In this document: positions 36,116 through 45,791 of the stretch, one piece after another
Layout of the letters: every line of letters starts with the position of its first letter
Numbering within the stretch: position 1 is the first letter of the stretch
DNA from: Bacteroidota bacterium
GTDB taxonomy: Bacteria > Bacteroidota > Bacteroidia > Chitinophagales > BACL12
Length of the DNA: 64,000 bases
Direction of reading: 5' to 3'
Assembly: GCA_016706865.1 (NCBI GenBank)
Contig: JADJIS010000003.1
Coordinates: forward strand, 682,001 to 746,000
Notes under the pieces: generated by a model
What the model was told of the DNA's origin: nothing
What the model saw: the letters and a program-made list of their open reading frames with translations, nothing else
Databases searched by the model: none
Position numbers and translations under genes: made by a program

Positions 36116-36235
36116 CGATGCAAAATTAAGACAAAATACCTAGCTGTTTTTACAAGGTGTAAATGTAATCTGCAATAATAGCCGAAACCATTGTAGGAGT
36201 AAATTGAAGTAAGGAAATTTATATATTTTAAAAGT

Positions 36236-38173
36236 TTACAGAATTACCAGTTTTCTTGTAAGGTCTTTGATAGAAATAAGATAAATTCCGGGATTAAATT
36301 CCGCAACATTAATGTGGGTATCCACTGATGAACAAATACCATTATACACCAATTTTCCTGTAATATCCTTTATTATAATTTCTTCTCCAACCAAGTTGGC
36401 CGGACAGTTTACAACAATAAATTCAGAAGCGGGATTCGGATGAATTGCAAAACTTGTGTTTAATGTATTGTCAATATCTGTAAATTCAATACTTATGGAA
36501 TCTGTAATTCCCGGACTTAAATTATAATAACTTCCGCTCGGAGTTTCCTTTAAAGATGCAGCTCTCACCATATAATAATTTGTGCCGTTAATTGGATATT
36601 CATCTATAAAAGGAGAATAATTTATCATTTCACCAGTGATAAGCGTATATTTTCCGAATTCGGAATCACTTCTGTAAATATAATATCCTAAAACAGCCGG
36701 ATCGGGAGAATTTGAATAATCTATTTCAATTGCATTTACTATTCCTGTTGCAATAGAACTATTTACATCGCCAACAGGTTTTATTGTGTGCATGCGCAAA
36801 CTGGGATCACCCATTAATGCAATATGAACGGTATGCGGAAATATATTGGCGACATATAAGCTGGTATTATTTTGTGTTGTTCGAGTACTGTATCCTATAT
36901 TTTCACCTAAAACCATTTGATGAAATTGCCAATGCGGTCTTCCCGCCCAACAATTTGTTAAAGTAATTCCTGAAGCAAGTGGAGCACGCAAAAAATCGTC
37001 CGTTGCATCCCAGTCTCCAAAATAACTGCCGAATAACATGGTGAAAATTGTATTTACGGTATCGAAAGCAAAATCAACAGTTGATCCAACGCCACCTGCG
37101 CCTTGAAACCATCCTCCTCCGCAACCATAACTCCATAAATAATTTTCAGAATACATGGTGGTAAAATAATCCATTTCAAAGGTATTATCTGCTCCAAACA
37201 TGGGAGCAAAATTTCTCCATCCTGAACTTGCAAAAGCTTCTCCTCCAAAGGCTCCAAAATTATCATCAATCAATGCGCGTTCCTGCACTGCTATATTTCC
37301 ATTTCTAAAATTATGATCGCTGTTGAGATAATTTTTTAATAATACTTCTTCAGTCTGTGGAAAAGAGGGTAAATTAGAAAGATCAACGCGACCAATTTGT
37401 AATTCCACTTTCGAAATTAAAGATATCTGGTCCAATTTTCCATCACCGGGAATATTCCAGTTTTCCGGTCGAGTTGCGATTACATTATTAATGGTAATAT
37501 CAGTGTAAGCTCCATCAATATCTCCATAAATGGCATCTGCCGGCCAGGCGCCCTGATGATCGGGATGTCCGTCGGGATTAAAATTACCTGAATACAAAAC
37601 GGGAACGCGACCAAATAAAAAAACACATTGCAATTCAGGATCGGCAATTGCTTCAGCAGTAATTAATGTTCTAACATGATCAGGTGTTTGATCTCTCGCA
37701 ACATTAATTCTTTTTACTTTCCATCCATCACCGGAAATATCCTGCATCAATCGATAAAGTTCATTTTCCATACTCGATGTAATTGTAGTATCTACTACCA
37801 ATAAACAACTTCCTCTGTAATGTGTTGCATGCACCTTAATACCTGCAAGTATATAACCGAATGAATTTATTCCACCGGTATTGGAACAATAAATTTTATA
37901 TTCATACAACGAATCAATTATAACATCGTTATCCGTAAAACTTGTTGCAGCAGCATCTAAAGTTGCAATGGCAGATCCCCAGTTTGATTCTTCTTTAGCT
38001 TTTTTGTAGATCAAATATTCAATTGCCGTTGCTTTAACAGGCCATTGTAAGGTAATTGTTGCAGGCGATTCAGTATATGTAGCAGAAACTCTAACAGTAT
38101 AATCAGCAGATACCTGCGAAAATACTAAACTTGAAATAAAAAAAAGAAGGAGGGAAGAGGCAATTTTTTTCAT
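36236..38173 (-). CDS. T9SS-sorted gingipain-fold (C25-like) protein
   Basis: A 645-residue exported protein: signal MKKIASSLLLFFISSLVFSQ, an FN3-like domain (~25-100), then a C25/gingipain-like region (~120-460) with VFLFGRVPVLYSG, DAIYGDIDG, LQIGRVDLSNLPSF, TEEVLLKNYLN and HIALMGDPSLRMH, a second FN3-like domain (~465-555) and a T9SS sorting tail (IHPNPASEFIVV..NPGIYLISI). The catalytic His and Cys of gingipains would fall near SYGCGGGW (348-355) and GSYFGDWD (382-389), where GHG and a Cys are expected, so the peptidase may be inactive or rearranged. No partner gene. Confidence 0.75.
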   Translation of the reverse strand: MKKIASSLLLFFISSLVFSQVSADYTVRVSATYTESPATITLQWPVKATAIEYLIYKKAKEESNWGSAIATLDAAATSFTDNDVIIDSLYEYKIYCSNTGGINSFGYILAGIKVHATHYRGSCLLVVDTTITSSMENELYRLMQDISGDGWKVKRINVARDQTPDHVRTLITAEAIADPELQCVFLFGRVPVLYSGNFNPDGHPDHQGAWPADAIYGDIDGAYTDITINNVIATRPENWNIPGDGKLDQISLISKVELQIGRVDLSNLPSFPQTEEVLLKNYLNSDHNFRNGNIAVQERALIDDNFGAFGGEAFASSGWRNFAPMFGADNTFEMDYFTTMYSENYLWSYGCGGGWFQGAGGVGSTVDFAFDTVNTIFTMLFGSYFGDWDATDDFLRAPLASGITLTNCWAGRPHWQFHQMVLGENIGYSTRTTQNNTSLYVANIFPHTVHIALMGDPSLRMHTIKPVGDVNSSIATGIVNAIEIDYSNSPDPAVLGYYIYRSDSEFGKYTLITGEMINYSPFIDEYPINGTNYYMVRAASLKETPSGSYYNLSPGITDSISIEFTDIDNTLNTSFAIHPNPASEFIVVNCPANLVGEEIIIKDITGKLVYNGICSSVDTHINVAEFNPGIYLISIKDLTRKLVIL

Positions 38174-38210
38174 TTGTTAAAGGTATTGATTTTTTGGGAG
38201 GATAAATGTT

Positions 38211-39110
38211 TCAAAATCGTGTTCGTTTAATTTCTACTGCAAGCACATCAGCTGCTTCCGGATTTCTTCTGAACCACATCTCCGGTTCAATAATTTCCAA
38301 TTCCATAATTGCAAGTTCGCCATTATTATCGCGAAGAATATCCACTCTCGCATATAAGGGAAGTTCAGGACATGCCAGCACAGCATTTTCAGCAAATGTT
38401 ATTTCCTCTTTTGACGGATGATACTCATGCAGAGTTCCACCAAAATCATCCTGCACACGAAAATCACCTTGTTTGGTTTTTTTTAATACGGCATGCGTAA
38501 ATTTTCCACCGATCACCATCATTGCAACTTCACCTTTTTCAATAATTTCATTTTGAAATGGTTGTAATAACATTGCCTCTTCCCCGATCAGTTTTTTAAA
38601 AATGGATTCGTGTTCCGAAACATTAAATTTATTTAATCGATAGGTATGTCTTGCCGTACCGGAAACAGCTGGTTTTACAATACAATTCTCGATGTTTAAG
38701 GATTGAAAAATTTCTGTAAGCGAGGTATTACTTCCCTTTTCTACAAAATGTGTTTCAACTGTATGTATTCCATTATTATTCAGATCAATAAAATAGTGTT
38801 TGTCCATATTCCATTTTACCAGTTCCAGCGAATTGATAAAAGTTGTTTGTTTCGAAGTAGTGTTCAGCCATTGTTGAAATTCGTCAAATCGTACAAAATA
38901 ATCCCAGGTGGTTCTGAAAAATGCATATTGGGTTGAAGTCCAATCAAAATCGGGATCACTCCAGCTTTTGCGGGTTACCCGAAGACCCTGTTTCACCAAT
39001 GCTGCCGTTAGTATCTTATCATCCAACAAAATATTTTTAATATAATCTGTTTCCACTAAAGGTTCAAAAAATCTGTCCTCTGTAAGTAAAACAATATCGT
39101 ATTTAAACAT
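38211..39110 (-). CDS. ATP-grasp family ligase-like protein
   Basis: A 299-residue protein resembling RimK/DcsG-type ATP-grasp enzymes, which couple ATP hydrolysis to peptide or amide bond formation. Visible motifs: FFRTTWDYFVRFDEFQQWL, LVKWNMDKHYFIDLNNNGI, CIVKPAVSGTARHTYRL (ATP-binding lysine), LLQPFQNEIIEKGEVAMMV, and the metal-binding end YARVDILRDNNGELAIMELEIIEPEMWFR. Start ATG 39110 is preferred over the longer frame (to 39161), which would overlap the upstream gene. It lies 4 bp after a small membrane protein gene. Substrate unknown. Confidence 0.8.
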   Translation of the reverse strand: MFKYDIVLLTEDRFFEPLVETDYIKNILLDDKILTAALVKQGLRVTRKSWSDPDFDWTSTQYAFFRTTWDYFVRFDEFQQWLNTTSKQTTFINSLELVKWNMDKHYFIDLNNNGIHTVETHFVEKGSNTSLTEIFQSLNIENCIVKPAVSGTARHTYRLNKFNVSEHESIFKKLIGEEAMLLQPFQNEIIEKGEVAMMVIGGKFTHAVLKKTKQGDFRVQDDFGGTLHEYHPSKEEITFAENAVLACPELPLYARVDILRDNNGELAIMELEIIEPEMWFRRNPEAADVLAVEIKRTRF

Positions 39111-39114
39111 GAAT

Positions 39115-39462
39115 TTATTTTTTGCGAAGAAAAAATGCGGATAATGATGTGAGACCACCAATAATTCCCATTATTAATGACGAGACCACAAATAACCAAT
39201 TATTGCTTTTCAAAGAAAATAAATTCGCTATTTTATCGCTCATCACCGAATCATTTGCCATATCCTTAAAAATATATAATATCATCCAGGTGATAAATAC
39301 GATCAGTAATCCTGCGAAAAAACTGCGCCCTGCAGATAGATAGGGATGCAATAAAGCGATTATAAATGTTACCGGAGCAAATATCCACCAAAGCGGTATA
39401 AAGGTTTGTGCGATAAAACATGTTACAATACCAATCAAAACAGTAATTAAAAAATTCCTCAT
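39115..39462 (-). CDS. Small integral membrane protein
   Basis: A 115-residue protein with four hydrophobic helices (~5-22, 24-42, 48-67, 90-110) and a positively charged end (FFLRKK). No family recognised. It overlaps the penicillin acylase gene by 4 bp upstream and is 4 bp from the ATP-grasp gene downstream, so all three are one tight operon. Confidence 0.8.
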   Translation of the reverse strand: MRNFLITVLIGIVTCFIAQTFIPLWWIFAPVTFIIALLHPYLSAGRSFFAGLLIVFITWMILYIFKDMANDSVMSDKIANLFSLKSNNWLFVVSSLIMGIIGGLTSLSAFFLRKK

Positions 39463-41957
39463 CCCTTAAATGTTAATGTGAATTTAGCGTTTTTCTTTGC
39501 CTCGGTTTCTTCCTGATAAAAATTTAAAATATTGTATTTTCCTGCCGCCCAGGTATCTACAAAATTATCAAAGTAGATAGAACCCGGATTGCCCGATTGT
39601 CCTCCGGGATACACGCCATAAGCCTTTATCGGATCAGATAATTCCACCACCATTCTCCAGCTCGGACCATGTGTTTCACTTGTTGCATTTACAATATTTT
39701 TATAACCTCCATTGTGAATATCGGTTCTGCTGAATGCAGGTATCTGGCTGATGTGCATGATGTCAGTTCCCTTGTGTAAATACCATATTAATTGAGAGCC
39801 ATCTTCCTTATTTAAAGAATCAACCGTGGTTATCAAGACATCAAAACTATTTCTGACAATATCCTTAAGAGTTTCTTTATTCTCAGAAGTATTTATCACA
39901 TCAAAATATTTATAATCTTCCGGGAACGTATTTATAGCATGTGCAGTATTATAAAAATTGGGTTTGACAAAAGCTATTTTTTCATCATACATTTCGTCCC
40001 ACATTAAGTCGTAGAGGGTATCCCACCAAATTTGAAAATAGGTGGGAGCTAAGGAATCGGCATGATTGTAATAATTCCATTTAGTTAGTGTATTATATAC
40101 ACTAACATAAGATTCTATATGCCTTTCGCTTATTGCAAGGGGATCTATCACTTCACTTATTAATTTAGGTAACACCTCACTCGCCATCATATTAAAATTA
40201 TTCTGCTGCAGATTTTGCATATCCTCCACAGTGATATTTTGCATTCTGCTCAACTCATTATTTATGACACGATTTCGATAAAATTCAAAATCAAAACTGG
40301 TGTAATAATAAGGATAAGTGGAATCGGTAGGATGTTGATTTGCAGAAGAACAAAAACCCCTTGCGGGATTTTTAATTGTCGGGTTTTCTTCATCGGGAAT
40401 ATAGTAATGGTAATCATCATAATTATTGCTACCGTTCATAATAAATCTTCCCTGACCGGGATATTTCATTGGGAATTTTCCTTGTTGGGTAATGGCAATA
40501 TCACCATTATGAGCACCGAAAATAAAATTTTGTCCCGGACAATCAAAAAAACTTATTGCTTTCCGATAATCATCATAATTTTTTGCACGGTTTAATAAAT
40601 AAAATGTTTTTACTTCTTCAGAGGGAAGATGTGCTGTCCATCGCATTGCAAGGTTTGCCCTTTGGGTAATTTCCGGATGTTTTTTATCGTCCATGAATTT
40701 TTCATCACCTTCGTAAACTACAGGGCCATAATGTGTGTATAATACGGTATCAATAATAGCTTCTCCACCCTTCACCATTATTGTTTCTATTCTTTTGCTG
40801 GTCTTTTTCCATGTCTTGTCGTATTTATATTCGTTTTTTGATCCATCCTTAAATTCGATGGTATACCAATCGCGAACATCCACCTGTGCATTTGTAACAC
40901 CCCATGCAATACTATCATTAAAACCTATCACAATAGCGGGTGCTCCGGGTAAAGAAACACCATAACAATTTACAGAGGGCGAATGTAATTGCACTTCATA
41001 CCACAAGGAGGGGAGATTTAATTGTAAATGTGGATCATTACATAATATCGGAAATCCGTTTTTTGTTTTGGAGGAATCAACTACCCAGTTATTGGAACCC
41101 ACCTGATTTTTTTCATGCTGTTGTTCAAAAATATCGATAACCTTTTCGTAATAATTTTGAGAAAAAATAATATCCGGAGTATCACGTGGAATATAAATAA
41201 AATCATACTTCTTCTCTGAAGGAATTATCGGATCAATACCCAAGGGCCGATCAGGATATAATAAATTAAAATCCTCTTCGCCTAATAATTTTAATAAATT
41301 TGTTGTCTCCAGATCATCATCAAAACCGGTAAGTGTATTTGCCATGTACTTTAATAATAAAGCAGTTTTTAATAAAGTCCAGGGTTCGGGTTTGTAATTA
41401 ATTAATTTGAATTCAATGGGATATTCCGAGTATTTTATTCTCAAATTATTATCCTTTTCTGAATACCCCAGAAATTCGTTCACTCCATCAGTATATGCTT
41501 GTATACAACTCAATAATAAAGGATCTTTTTTAAGTTCTTCCACGGCGATCTCTGCTGCATACACCATTCCTTTTCTGCGTTGTTCCAAATCGTAGGGAAT
41601 AAATTTTTCACCAAATATTTCACTTAATCGTCCACCCGCAGCACGAGTTTGAATATCCATTTGCCACAATCTGTTTTGTGCCGTTATATATCCCTGTAAA
41701 AAATAGAGTGATCTATCATCCTCTGCATAAATATGCGGAACCAGTCTGTCGTCGAAATATACATTTCCTTTAATTTCTTTATTATGAATGATAATTTCTT
41801 TAGAACTAAGGTCCTTTTTTGTTTCCCCGTTGCTCATGAAACCATGAACGGGGTCTAATATCTTTCCAAGAGGAGGGAAGGATCCAAATCCATTATTCAG
41901 AAAATAAAGGAGTAAAACGGGAATAATAAGGGTAACAATACTTTTAAAATATCGCAT
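39459..41957 (-). CDS. Penicillin acylase family Ntn-hydrolase
   Basis: An 832-residue Ntn hydrolase of the penicillin acylase / acyl-homoserine lactone acylase family. N-terminal membrane segment (IVTLIIPVLLLYFL, ~7-20), alpha chain with FLQGYITAQNRLWQMDIQTR, a spacer, then the autoprocessing site VGSNNWVVDSS with Ser288 as new N-terminal nucleophile, beta chain with LCNDPHLQLNLPSLWYEV, GAPAIVIGFNDSIAWGVTN and YVFGAHNGDIA-like blocks, ending GGQSGNPGSIYFDNF. Enzymes of this family cleave N-acyl side chains from antibiotics, signals or lipids. First gene of an operon with the membrane and ATP-grasp proteins; natural substrate unknown. Confidence 0.92.
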   Translation of the reverse strand: MRYFKSIVTLIIPVLLLYFLNNGFGSFPPLGKILDPVHGFMSNGETKKDLSSKEIIIHNKEIKGNVYFDDRLVPHIYAEDDRSLYFLQGYITAQNRLWQMDIQTRAAGGRLSEIFGEKFIPYDLEQRRKGMVYAAEIAVEELKKDPLLLSCIQAYTDGVNEFLGYSEKDNNLRIKYSEYPIEFKLINYKPEPWTLLKTALLLKYMANTLTGFDDDLETTNLLKLLGEEDFNLLYPDRPLGIDPIIPSEKKYDFIYIPRDTPDIIFSQNYYEKVIDIFEQQHEKNQVGSNNWVVDSSKTKNGFPILCNDPHLQLNLPSLWYEVQLHSPSVNCYGVSLPGAPAIVIGFNDSIAWGVTNAQVDVRDWYTIEFKDGSKNEYKYDKTWKKTSKRIETIMVKGGEAIIDTVLYTHYGPVVYEGDEKFMDDKKHPEITQRANLAMRWTAHLPSEEVKTFYLLNRAKNYDDYRKAISFFDCPGQNFIFGAHNGDIAITQQGKFPMKYPGQGRFIMNGSNNYDDYHYYIPDEENPTIKNPARGFCSSANQHPTDSTYPYYYTSFDFEFYRNRVINNELSRMQNITVEDMQNLQQNNFNMMASEVLPKLISEVIDPLAISERHIESYVSVYNTLTKWNYYNHADSLAPTYFQIWWDTLYDLMWDEMYDEKIAFVKPNFYNTAHAINTFPEDYKYFDVINTSENKETLKDIVRNSFDVLITTVDSLNKEDGSQLIWYLHKGTDIMHISQIPAFSRTDIHNGGYKNIVNATSETHGPSWRMVVELSDPIKAYGVYPGGQSGNPGSIYFDNFVDTWAAGKYNILNFYQEETEAKKNAKFTLTFKG

Positions 41958-41993
41958 AAAAGGTAATTGGGAATAAAATTAGGAATTTCGTTA

Positions 41994-43325
41994 TTACAAA
42001 ACGAAAAATTTTATCAACCCGAAAACAGCACTTATGCCTATCCACAACATCATATCCACCTTAAAACGATAAAGAGCCATAAACGAAATTGCTATCCAAA
42101 GGAGATTTATAAGGTTGAGATCACTGAAATTTATCTCATTAAAAGCATTATGATTTTTATTAAATATTACTGCTTCCGCAAAATAGATGGTAAGGTTTAA
42201 CACCACACCTGTTACTGCTGCGGTCACAAAACTCAGTATTACTTTAACAGCATTATTCTGTTGCGTTTTTTCAATAAGCGGTGCACCTGCAAAAATGAAA
42301 AGAAAACAGGGAAGGAAGGTGTAATATGTTGTGGTTAATAAACCTATGGTTCCCGCTAAAAGAGAATTTCCAAATTGACCATAAGCTCCCATAAAACCCA
42401 CAAAAGAGAGCACCATAATGAGTGGACCGGGGGTTGTTTCCCCTAAGGCAAGTCCGTCGATCATTTGAAGACTGTTCAGCCAATGAAAATTCTCTACCGC
42501 CTGTTGTGCAACATAGGGCAATACAGCATAAGCGCCTCCAAATGTTACAAAAGCAGCTTGTGTAAAAAATAAACTCAGATTTTTCCAAAATACGAAATCA
42601 ACTGAAAATCCAAAAAAAAGAAGCATTGGTATACACCATAAAAGAAGAAAAATCCCAACCTGCCGGATAAGTTTTAATATATGAAATTCGGTGCCTGGAA
42701 TTACAGTTGTTGTGGTTAAATAAAAACCTTTTTCCTCCTCTTCTTTTTCGCCATTATTATTTTTTTGTTCAAATAATTTCGGATTTAACCATCTTATTAT
42801 AAATGCAAGAATTATGGCACTTAAAATGATAAAGGGAAACGGAATATTAAGAAAAAATATCGCAATAAAACTCATTAAAGCAACAACATAATGCAAAACA
42901 GTTTTAAGAGATCGTTTCGCAATTTTTATCATGGCAACCAATACAATAGCCACTACTGCGGGTTTTAAACCATCAAATAATGCATACACCCATGGAATAT
43001 TTCCAAATTGAACATATACAATACTTAAACCCAGTAAAATAAAAATGGAAGGCAAAATAAACAAAAGCCCTGCAGTTAATCCGCCTTTTACGCCGTGTAA
43101 TAACCATCCGGTATAGGTTGCAAGTTGTTGTGCCTCCGGACCGGGCAAAAGCATACAATAATTAAGAGCGTGTAAAAATTTCTTTTCGCTGATCCATTTT
43201 TTCTTTTCCACCAGATATTCATGCATAATTGCGATCTGACCTGCTGGTCCACCAAAACTAATCCAGCCTAATTTCATCCAGAATTGAAAAGCTTCGCGGT
43301 ATGAGGGTTTAGAAACTTGCTGCAC
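41994..43325 (-). CDS. chrA: Chromate transporter, fused two-domain type
   Basis: A 443-residue CHR family transporter with two homologous halves. First half: FWMKLGWISFGGPAGQIAIM and LNYCMLLPGPEAQQLATYTGW; second: FFTQAAFVTFGGAYAVLPYVAQ and MIDGLALGETTPGPLIMVLSFVGF, both with the FGG and PGP signatures. About ten membrane helices. Long ChrA proteins export chromate; some move other oxyanions. The first codon is GTG at 43325, since no ATG precedes the conserved FWMKLG. Single gene, divergent from the next. Confidence 0.93.
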   Translation of the reverse strand: MQQVSKPSYREAFQFWMKLGWISFGGPAGQIAIMHEYLVEKKKWISEKKFLHALNYCMLLPGPEAQQLATYTGWLLHGVKGGLTAGLLFILPSIFILLGLSIVYVQFGNIPWVYALFDGLKPAVVAIVLVAMIKIAKRSLKTVLHYVVALMSFIAIFFLNIPFPFIILSAIILAFIIRWLNPKLFEQKNNNGEKEEEEKGFYLTTTTVIPGTEFHILKLIRQVGIFLLLWCIPMLLFFGFSVDFVFWKNLSLFFTQAAFVTFGGAYAVLPYVAQQAVENFHWLNSLQMIDGLALGETTPGPLIMVLSFVGFMGAYGQFGNSLLAGTIGLLTTTYYTFLPCFLFIFAGAPLIEKTQQNNAVKVILSFVTAAVTGVVLNLTIYFAEAVIFNKNHNAFNEINFSDLNLINLLWIAISFMALYRFKVDMMLWIGISAVFGLIKFFVL

Positions 43326-43403
43326 GGCGTAAAAATAGGAATTTGGTATAATAATGTCCTAGTATTTTAGTAGAATGATTTTGGATATATTACAGCCAAT
43401 TAT

Positions 43404-43411
43404 TATTTTTG
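43404..43411 (+). promoter_or_regulatory. Promoter of the 43.4 kb T9SS-sorted protein
   Basis: TATTTTTG (-7) with TTG at 43381-43383 (-33) and a 20 bp spacer, an excellent Bacteroidota promoter; the start codon follows 19 bp later. Confidence 0.7.
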
Positions 43412-43430
43412 TAAAATAAACATAAAAACC

Positions 43431-44693
43431 ATGAAAAAACTCCTCGTTTCAACCTTATTCTGTTGTAATGTAATTTCTTCCTATACACAAACCTGGGAAC
43501 AGGTTGGAGGTGAAATTAACGGTCATGTTATTTCACTTCAAACATATAATGATAAACTTATGGTAGGCGGAAGTTATACTTCCGTTGGAGGCAATACCAG
43601 TTATTTATTATCTGAATGGAATGGAAGTACTTATTCTGATTATAATACGGTTCTGATCGGAGGATCTGATATTTCCGATATGGCGGTTTACGAGGGTAAG
43701 TTACTTTGTGCCGGAGATCTTTATGTAAATGCATTTTACGGTCCCGGATTTGTTATGGAATGGAACGGAAGCAGTTTTGATGGCGATGAATATTATATCA
43801 ATTCAAATATTTACAATATCAGTGTAAATGGTTCCACCTTTTATATTTCGGGGTATTTTACCGAATTTGAAGGAACACCTTTTAATCATGTTGCATTTTG
43901 GAATGGCAGTGAATATGAAGCAATAAGTGAAGGATTTGATGGTGCTCCGGGTAATTTTATCATATTTAACGATGAACTAGTGGTTGGCGGAGGTCCTGAT
44001 GATCTGGGTGTTTCTAAATTCGACGGATTGTATTGGTCGCAATTAGGAGATAACGCTCCGGCAGGTGCCCTTTTGGCAGAATACAAGGGTGAGTTATATG
44101 GAGTAAATGGGCTTACAGAACCGGCGAGATATATTTCCAAATTTAATGGAACTTCGTGGGTTGACCTCAATGGAAGCCTTACCGGTGGAGGAAACGGAGC
44201 AAGAGCATTATTGGTAGTTGGAGAGTATTTATATGTGGGTGGCGATTTTACGGCTGCAGGTGGAGTTCCTTGCAAAAATGTTGCGCGCTGGGATGGCGAA
44301 AATTGGTCAGCAGTAGGGGATGGTACCTTTGGTAATTTCGTTTCTGATCTCGAATATTATAAAGGAAGTTTATACGCTTCTACCTTTGATGTAAGTGGTG
44401 AAAATCATTTATTAAAATACAACGGTTTAATTTCTTCGGTTAATGATGAAGTCTCTAATATTTCCATTGATATTTTCCCGAATCCAGTATCTAGTACCTT
44501 AAATGTTACCATAGATAATGGGTTTTCCAATTGTGATATAAGTATCAGAAATATTTATGGGCAGATCATTTATACTGCTAATGCTACCTCCGGAAATAAC
44601 ATCATTAATTTTGAAAATTATGCATCCGGATATTATCAGATATGTGTAAGAAGTGGTGACAATGAAGTTTATGAGTCTTTCATAAAAAAATAA
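43431..44693 (+). CDS. T9SS-sorted secreted beta-propeller protein
   Basis: A 420-residue exported protein: signal MKKLLVSTLFCCNVISSYTQ, then repeats of the form YNDKLMVGGSYTSVGGNTSY, NGSTFYISGYFTEFEGTPFNHVAFWNG, GEYLYVGGDFTAAGG..ARWDGENWSAVGDG, spaced ~45-60 residues: a propeller with the LYVGGDF-n-VARWDG repeat seen in many secreted Bacteroidota proteins. The last ~80 residues are a T9SS sorting domain (SIDIFPNPVSSTLNVT..YASGYYQICV). Role unknown. A clear promoter precedes it; it converges on the DUF1801 gene 11 bp away. Confidence 0.85.
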   Translation: MKKLLVSTLFCCNVISSYTQTWEQVGGEINGHVISLQTYNDKLMVGGSYTSVGGNTSYLLSEWNGSTYSDYNTVLIGGSDISDMAVYEGKLLCAGDLYVNAFYGPGFVMEWNGSSFDGDEYYINSNIYNISVNGSTFYISGYFTEFEGTPFNHVAFWNGSEYEAISEGFDGAPGNFIIFNDELVVGGGPDDLGVSKFDGLYWSQLGDNAPAGALLAEYKGELYGVNGLTEPARYISKFNGTSWVDLNGSLTGGGNGARALLVVGEYLYVGGDFTAAGGVPCKNVARWDGENWSAVGDGTFGNFVSDLEYYKGSLYASTFDVSGENHLLKYNGLISSVNDEVSNISIDIFPNPVSSTLNVTIDNGFSNCDISIRNIYGQIIYTANATSGNNIINFENYASGYYQICVRSGDNEVYESFIKK

Positions 44694-44704
44694 TACCAAG
44701 CTGT

Positions 44705-45139
44705 TTATTTTTTATGATCAGGATATTTTGTTAGGATATATTTGAAAGATGCCGCGATCAATTTCTTTAAAATATCAAGATCAACATCCGACAATTTTTT
44801 GATGTATAAACATGCCACACTCAATTTGTGTTTGCCAAGTAATTTAAAGAGTTCTTCCGAACCGGGAAAATGATTTGCAATATATAAGGTTGTGCTTTGT
44901 TTGCGCGGTGAAAACCCCATGAGACAAGCCTCGCCTTCGTGTCCGCTTTCGTATTTATATTTATAACTTCCAAATCCTACAATATTGGAACCATACATTT
45001 TTGGTTCCATTTTAGAAATTTCTTTCATCATAGCAAGTATCACTTTACAATCTGCTTTTTGCGATTCATTTTCAATGGAGGAAATGAATTTGGAAACACT
45101 TGCATCATTAATCTTTGTCTTTAATTCATATTTCGCCAT
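44705..45139 (-). CDS. DUF1801 domain protein
   Basis: A 144-residue DUF1801 (YdhG-like) protein: CKVILAMMKEISKMEPKMYGSNIVGFGSYKYKY, then GEACLMGFSPRKQSTTLYI and LLGKHKLSVACLYIKKLSDVDLDILKKLI, all typical. Alpha/beta fold; no enzymatic role is established. It may be co-transcribed with the SRPBCC gene upstream (102 bp gap). Confidence 0.88.
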   Translation of the reverse strand: MAKYELKTKINDASVSKFISSIENESQKADCKVILAMMKEISKMEPKMYGSNIVGFGSYKYKYESGHEGEACLMGFSPRKQSTTLYIANHFPGSEELFKLLGKHKLSVACLYIKKLSDVDLDILKKLIAASFKYILTKYPDHKK

Positions 45140-45240
45140 ATCTTAAAATGTCCAGGTTTAAATATCTTAGTTATCTAAATGCAACCTCGTAATTCCTATG
45201 TCCTATGTCGTATGTCCTACTTCCTACTTCCACTCCCTCA

Positions 45241-45735
45241 TCACATATTCAACATATGTTTCAATTCCGGAGTTTTATTCCGAAGATCCAAGCCACCTTC
45301 ATAAATGGATTTTAAATTCACCAGATAAAATGCCCATCCGGAAGCACAACCCAAACGAATTTTTTCTTTAGATCTATCATCGGTAGGGATATTTTTTTGG
45401 GTTAGTTCAACAATAGTATGATCACCTGAAATTGTAAGTCTGATCTCCACTTCACAATCTTCCGCAAAGGAAAAACGCAAGAGATCTTTATTATTTGCCT
45501 CAATGATCTTTCCATGTTCGGTAATAGGATATAAATGCCAATCCCAGGCATAAGTGTAACCTGTTTGTGTTTGTGAATTGGGGTCGATCATATTCTGATA
45601 TTCATCAAAATAAACGGCATTGGATAAAAACCATCTTTCCAATTCGCCTGATTTTGCCCAGGCTGAATACATGGTGGTAATGTCGCATTTAACAGCGATT
45701 CTCTGTGTAAATCTTGTCCAGTCAAAGTTTTGCAT
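45241..45735 (-). CDS. SRPBCC (AHSA1-type) lipid/ligand-binding protein
   Basis: A 164-residue START/SRPBCC fold protein of the AHSA1 group: QRIAVKCDITTMYSAWAKSGELERWFLSNA at the start, GYTYAWDWHLYPITEHGKIIEAN and IVELTQKNIPTDDRSKEKIRLGCASGWAFYLVNLKSIYEGGLDLR at the end. Such proteins bind hydrophobic ligands or act as co-chaperone-like factors. Ligand unknown. Confidence 0.85.
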   Translation of the reverse strand: MQNFDWTRFTQRIAVKCDITTMYSAWAKSGELERWFLSNAVYFDEYQNMIDPNSQTQTGYTYAWDWHLYPITEHGKIIEANNKDLLRFSFAEDCEVEIRLTISGDHTIVELTQKNIPTDDRSKEKIRLGCASGWAFYLVNLKSIYEGGLDLRNKTPELKHMLNM

Positions 45736-45791
45736 ATAAAACTTTTTAGGATACTAAAATAATAACTTTTTCGAAAATTAAAAAAAATCGA

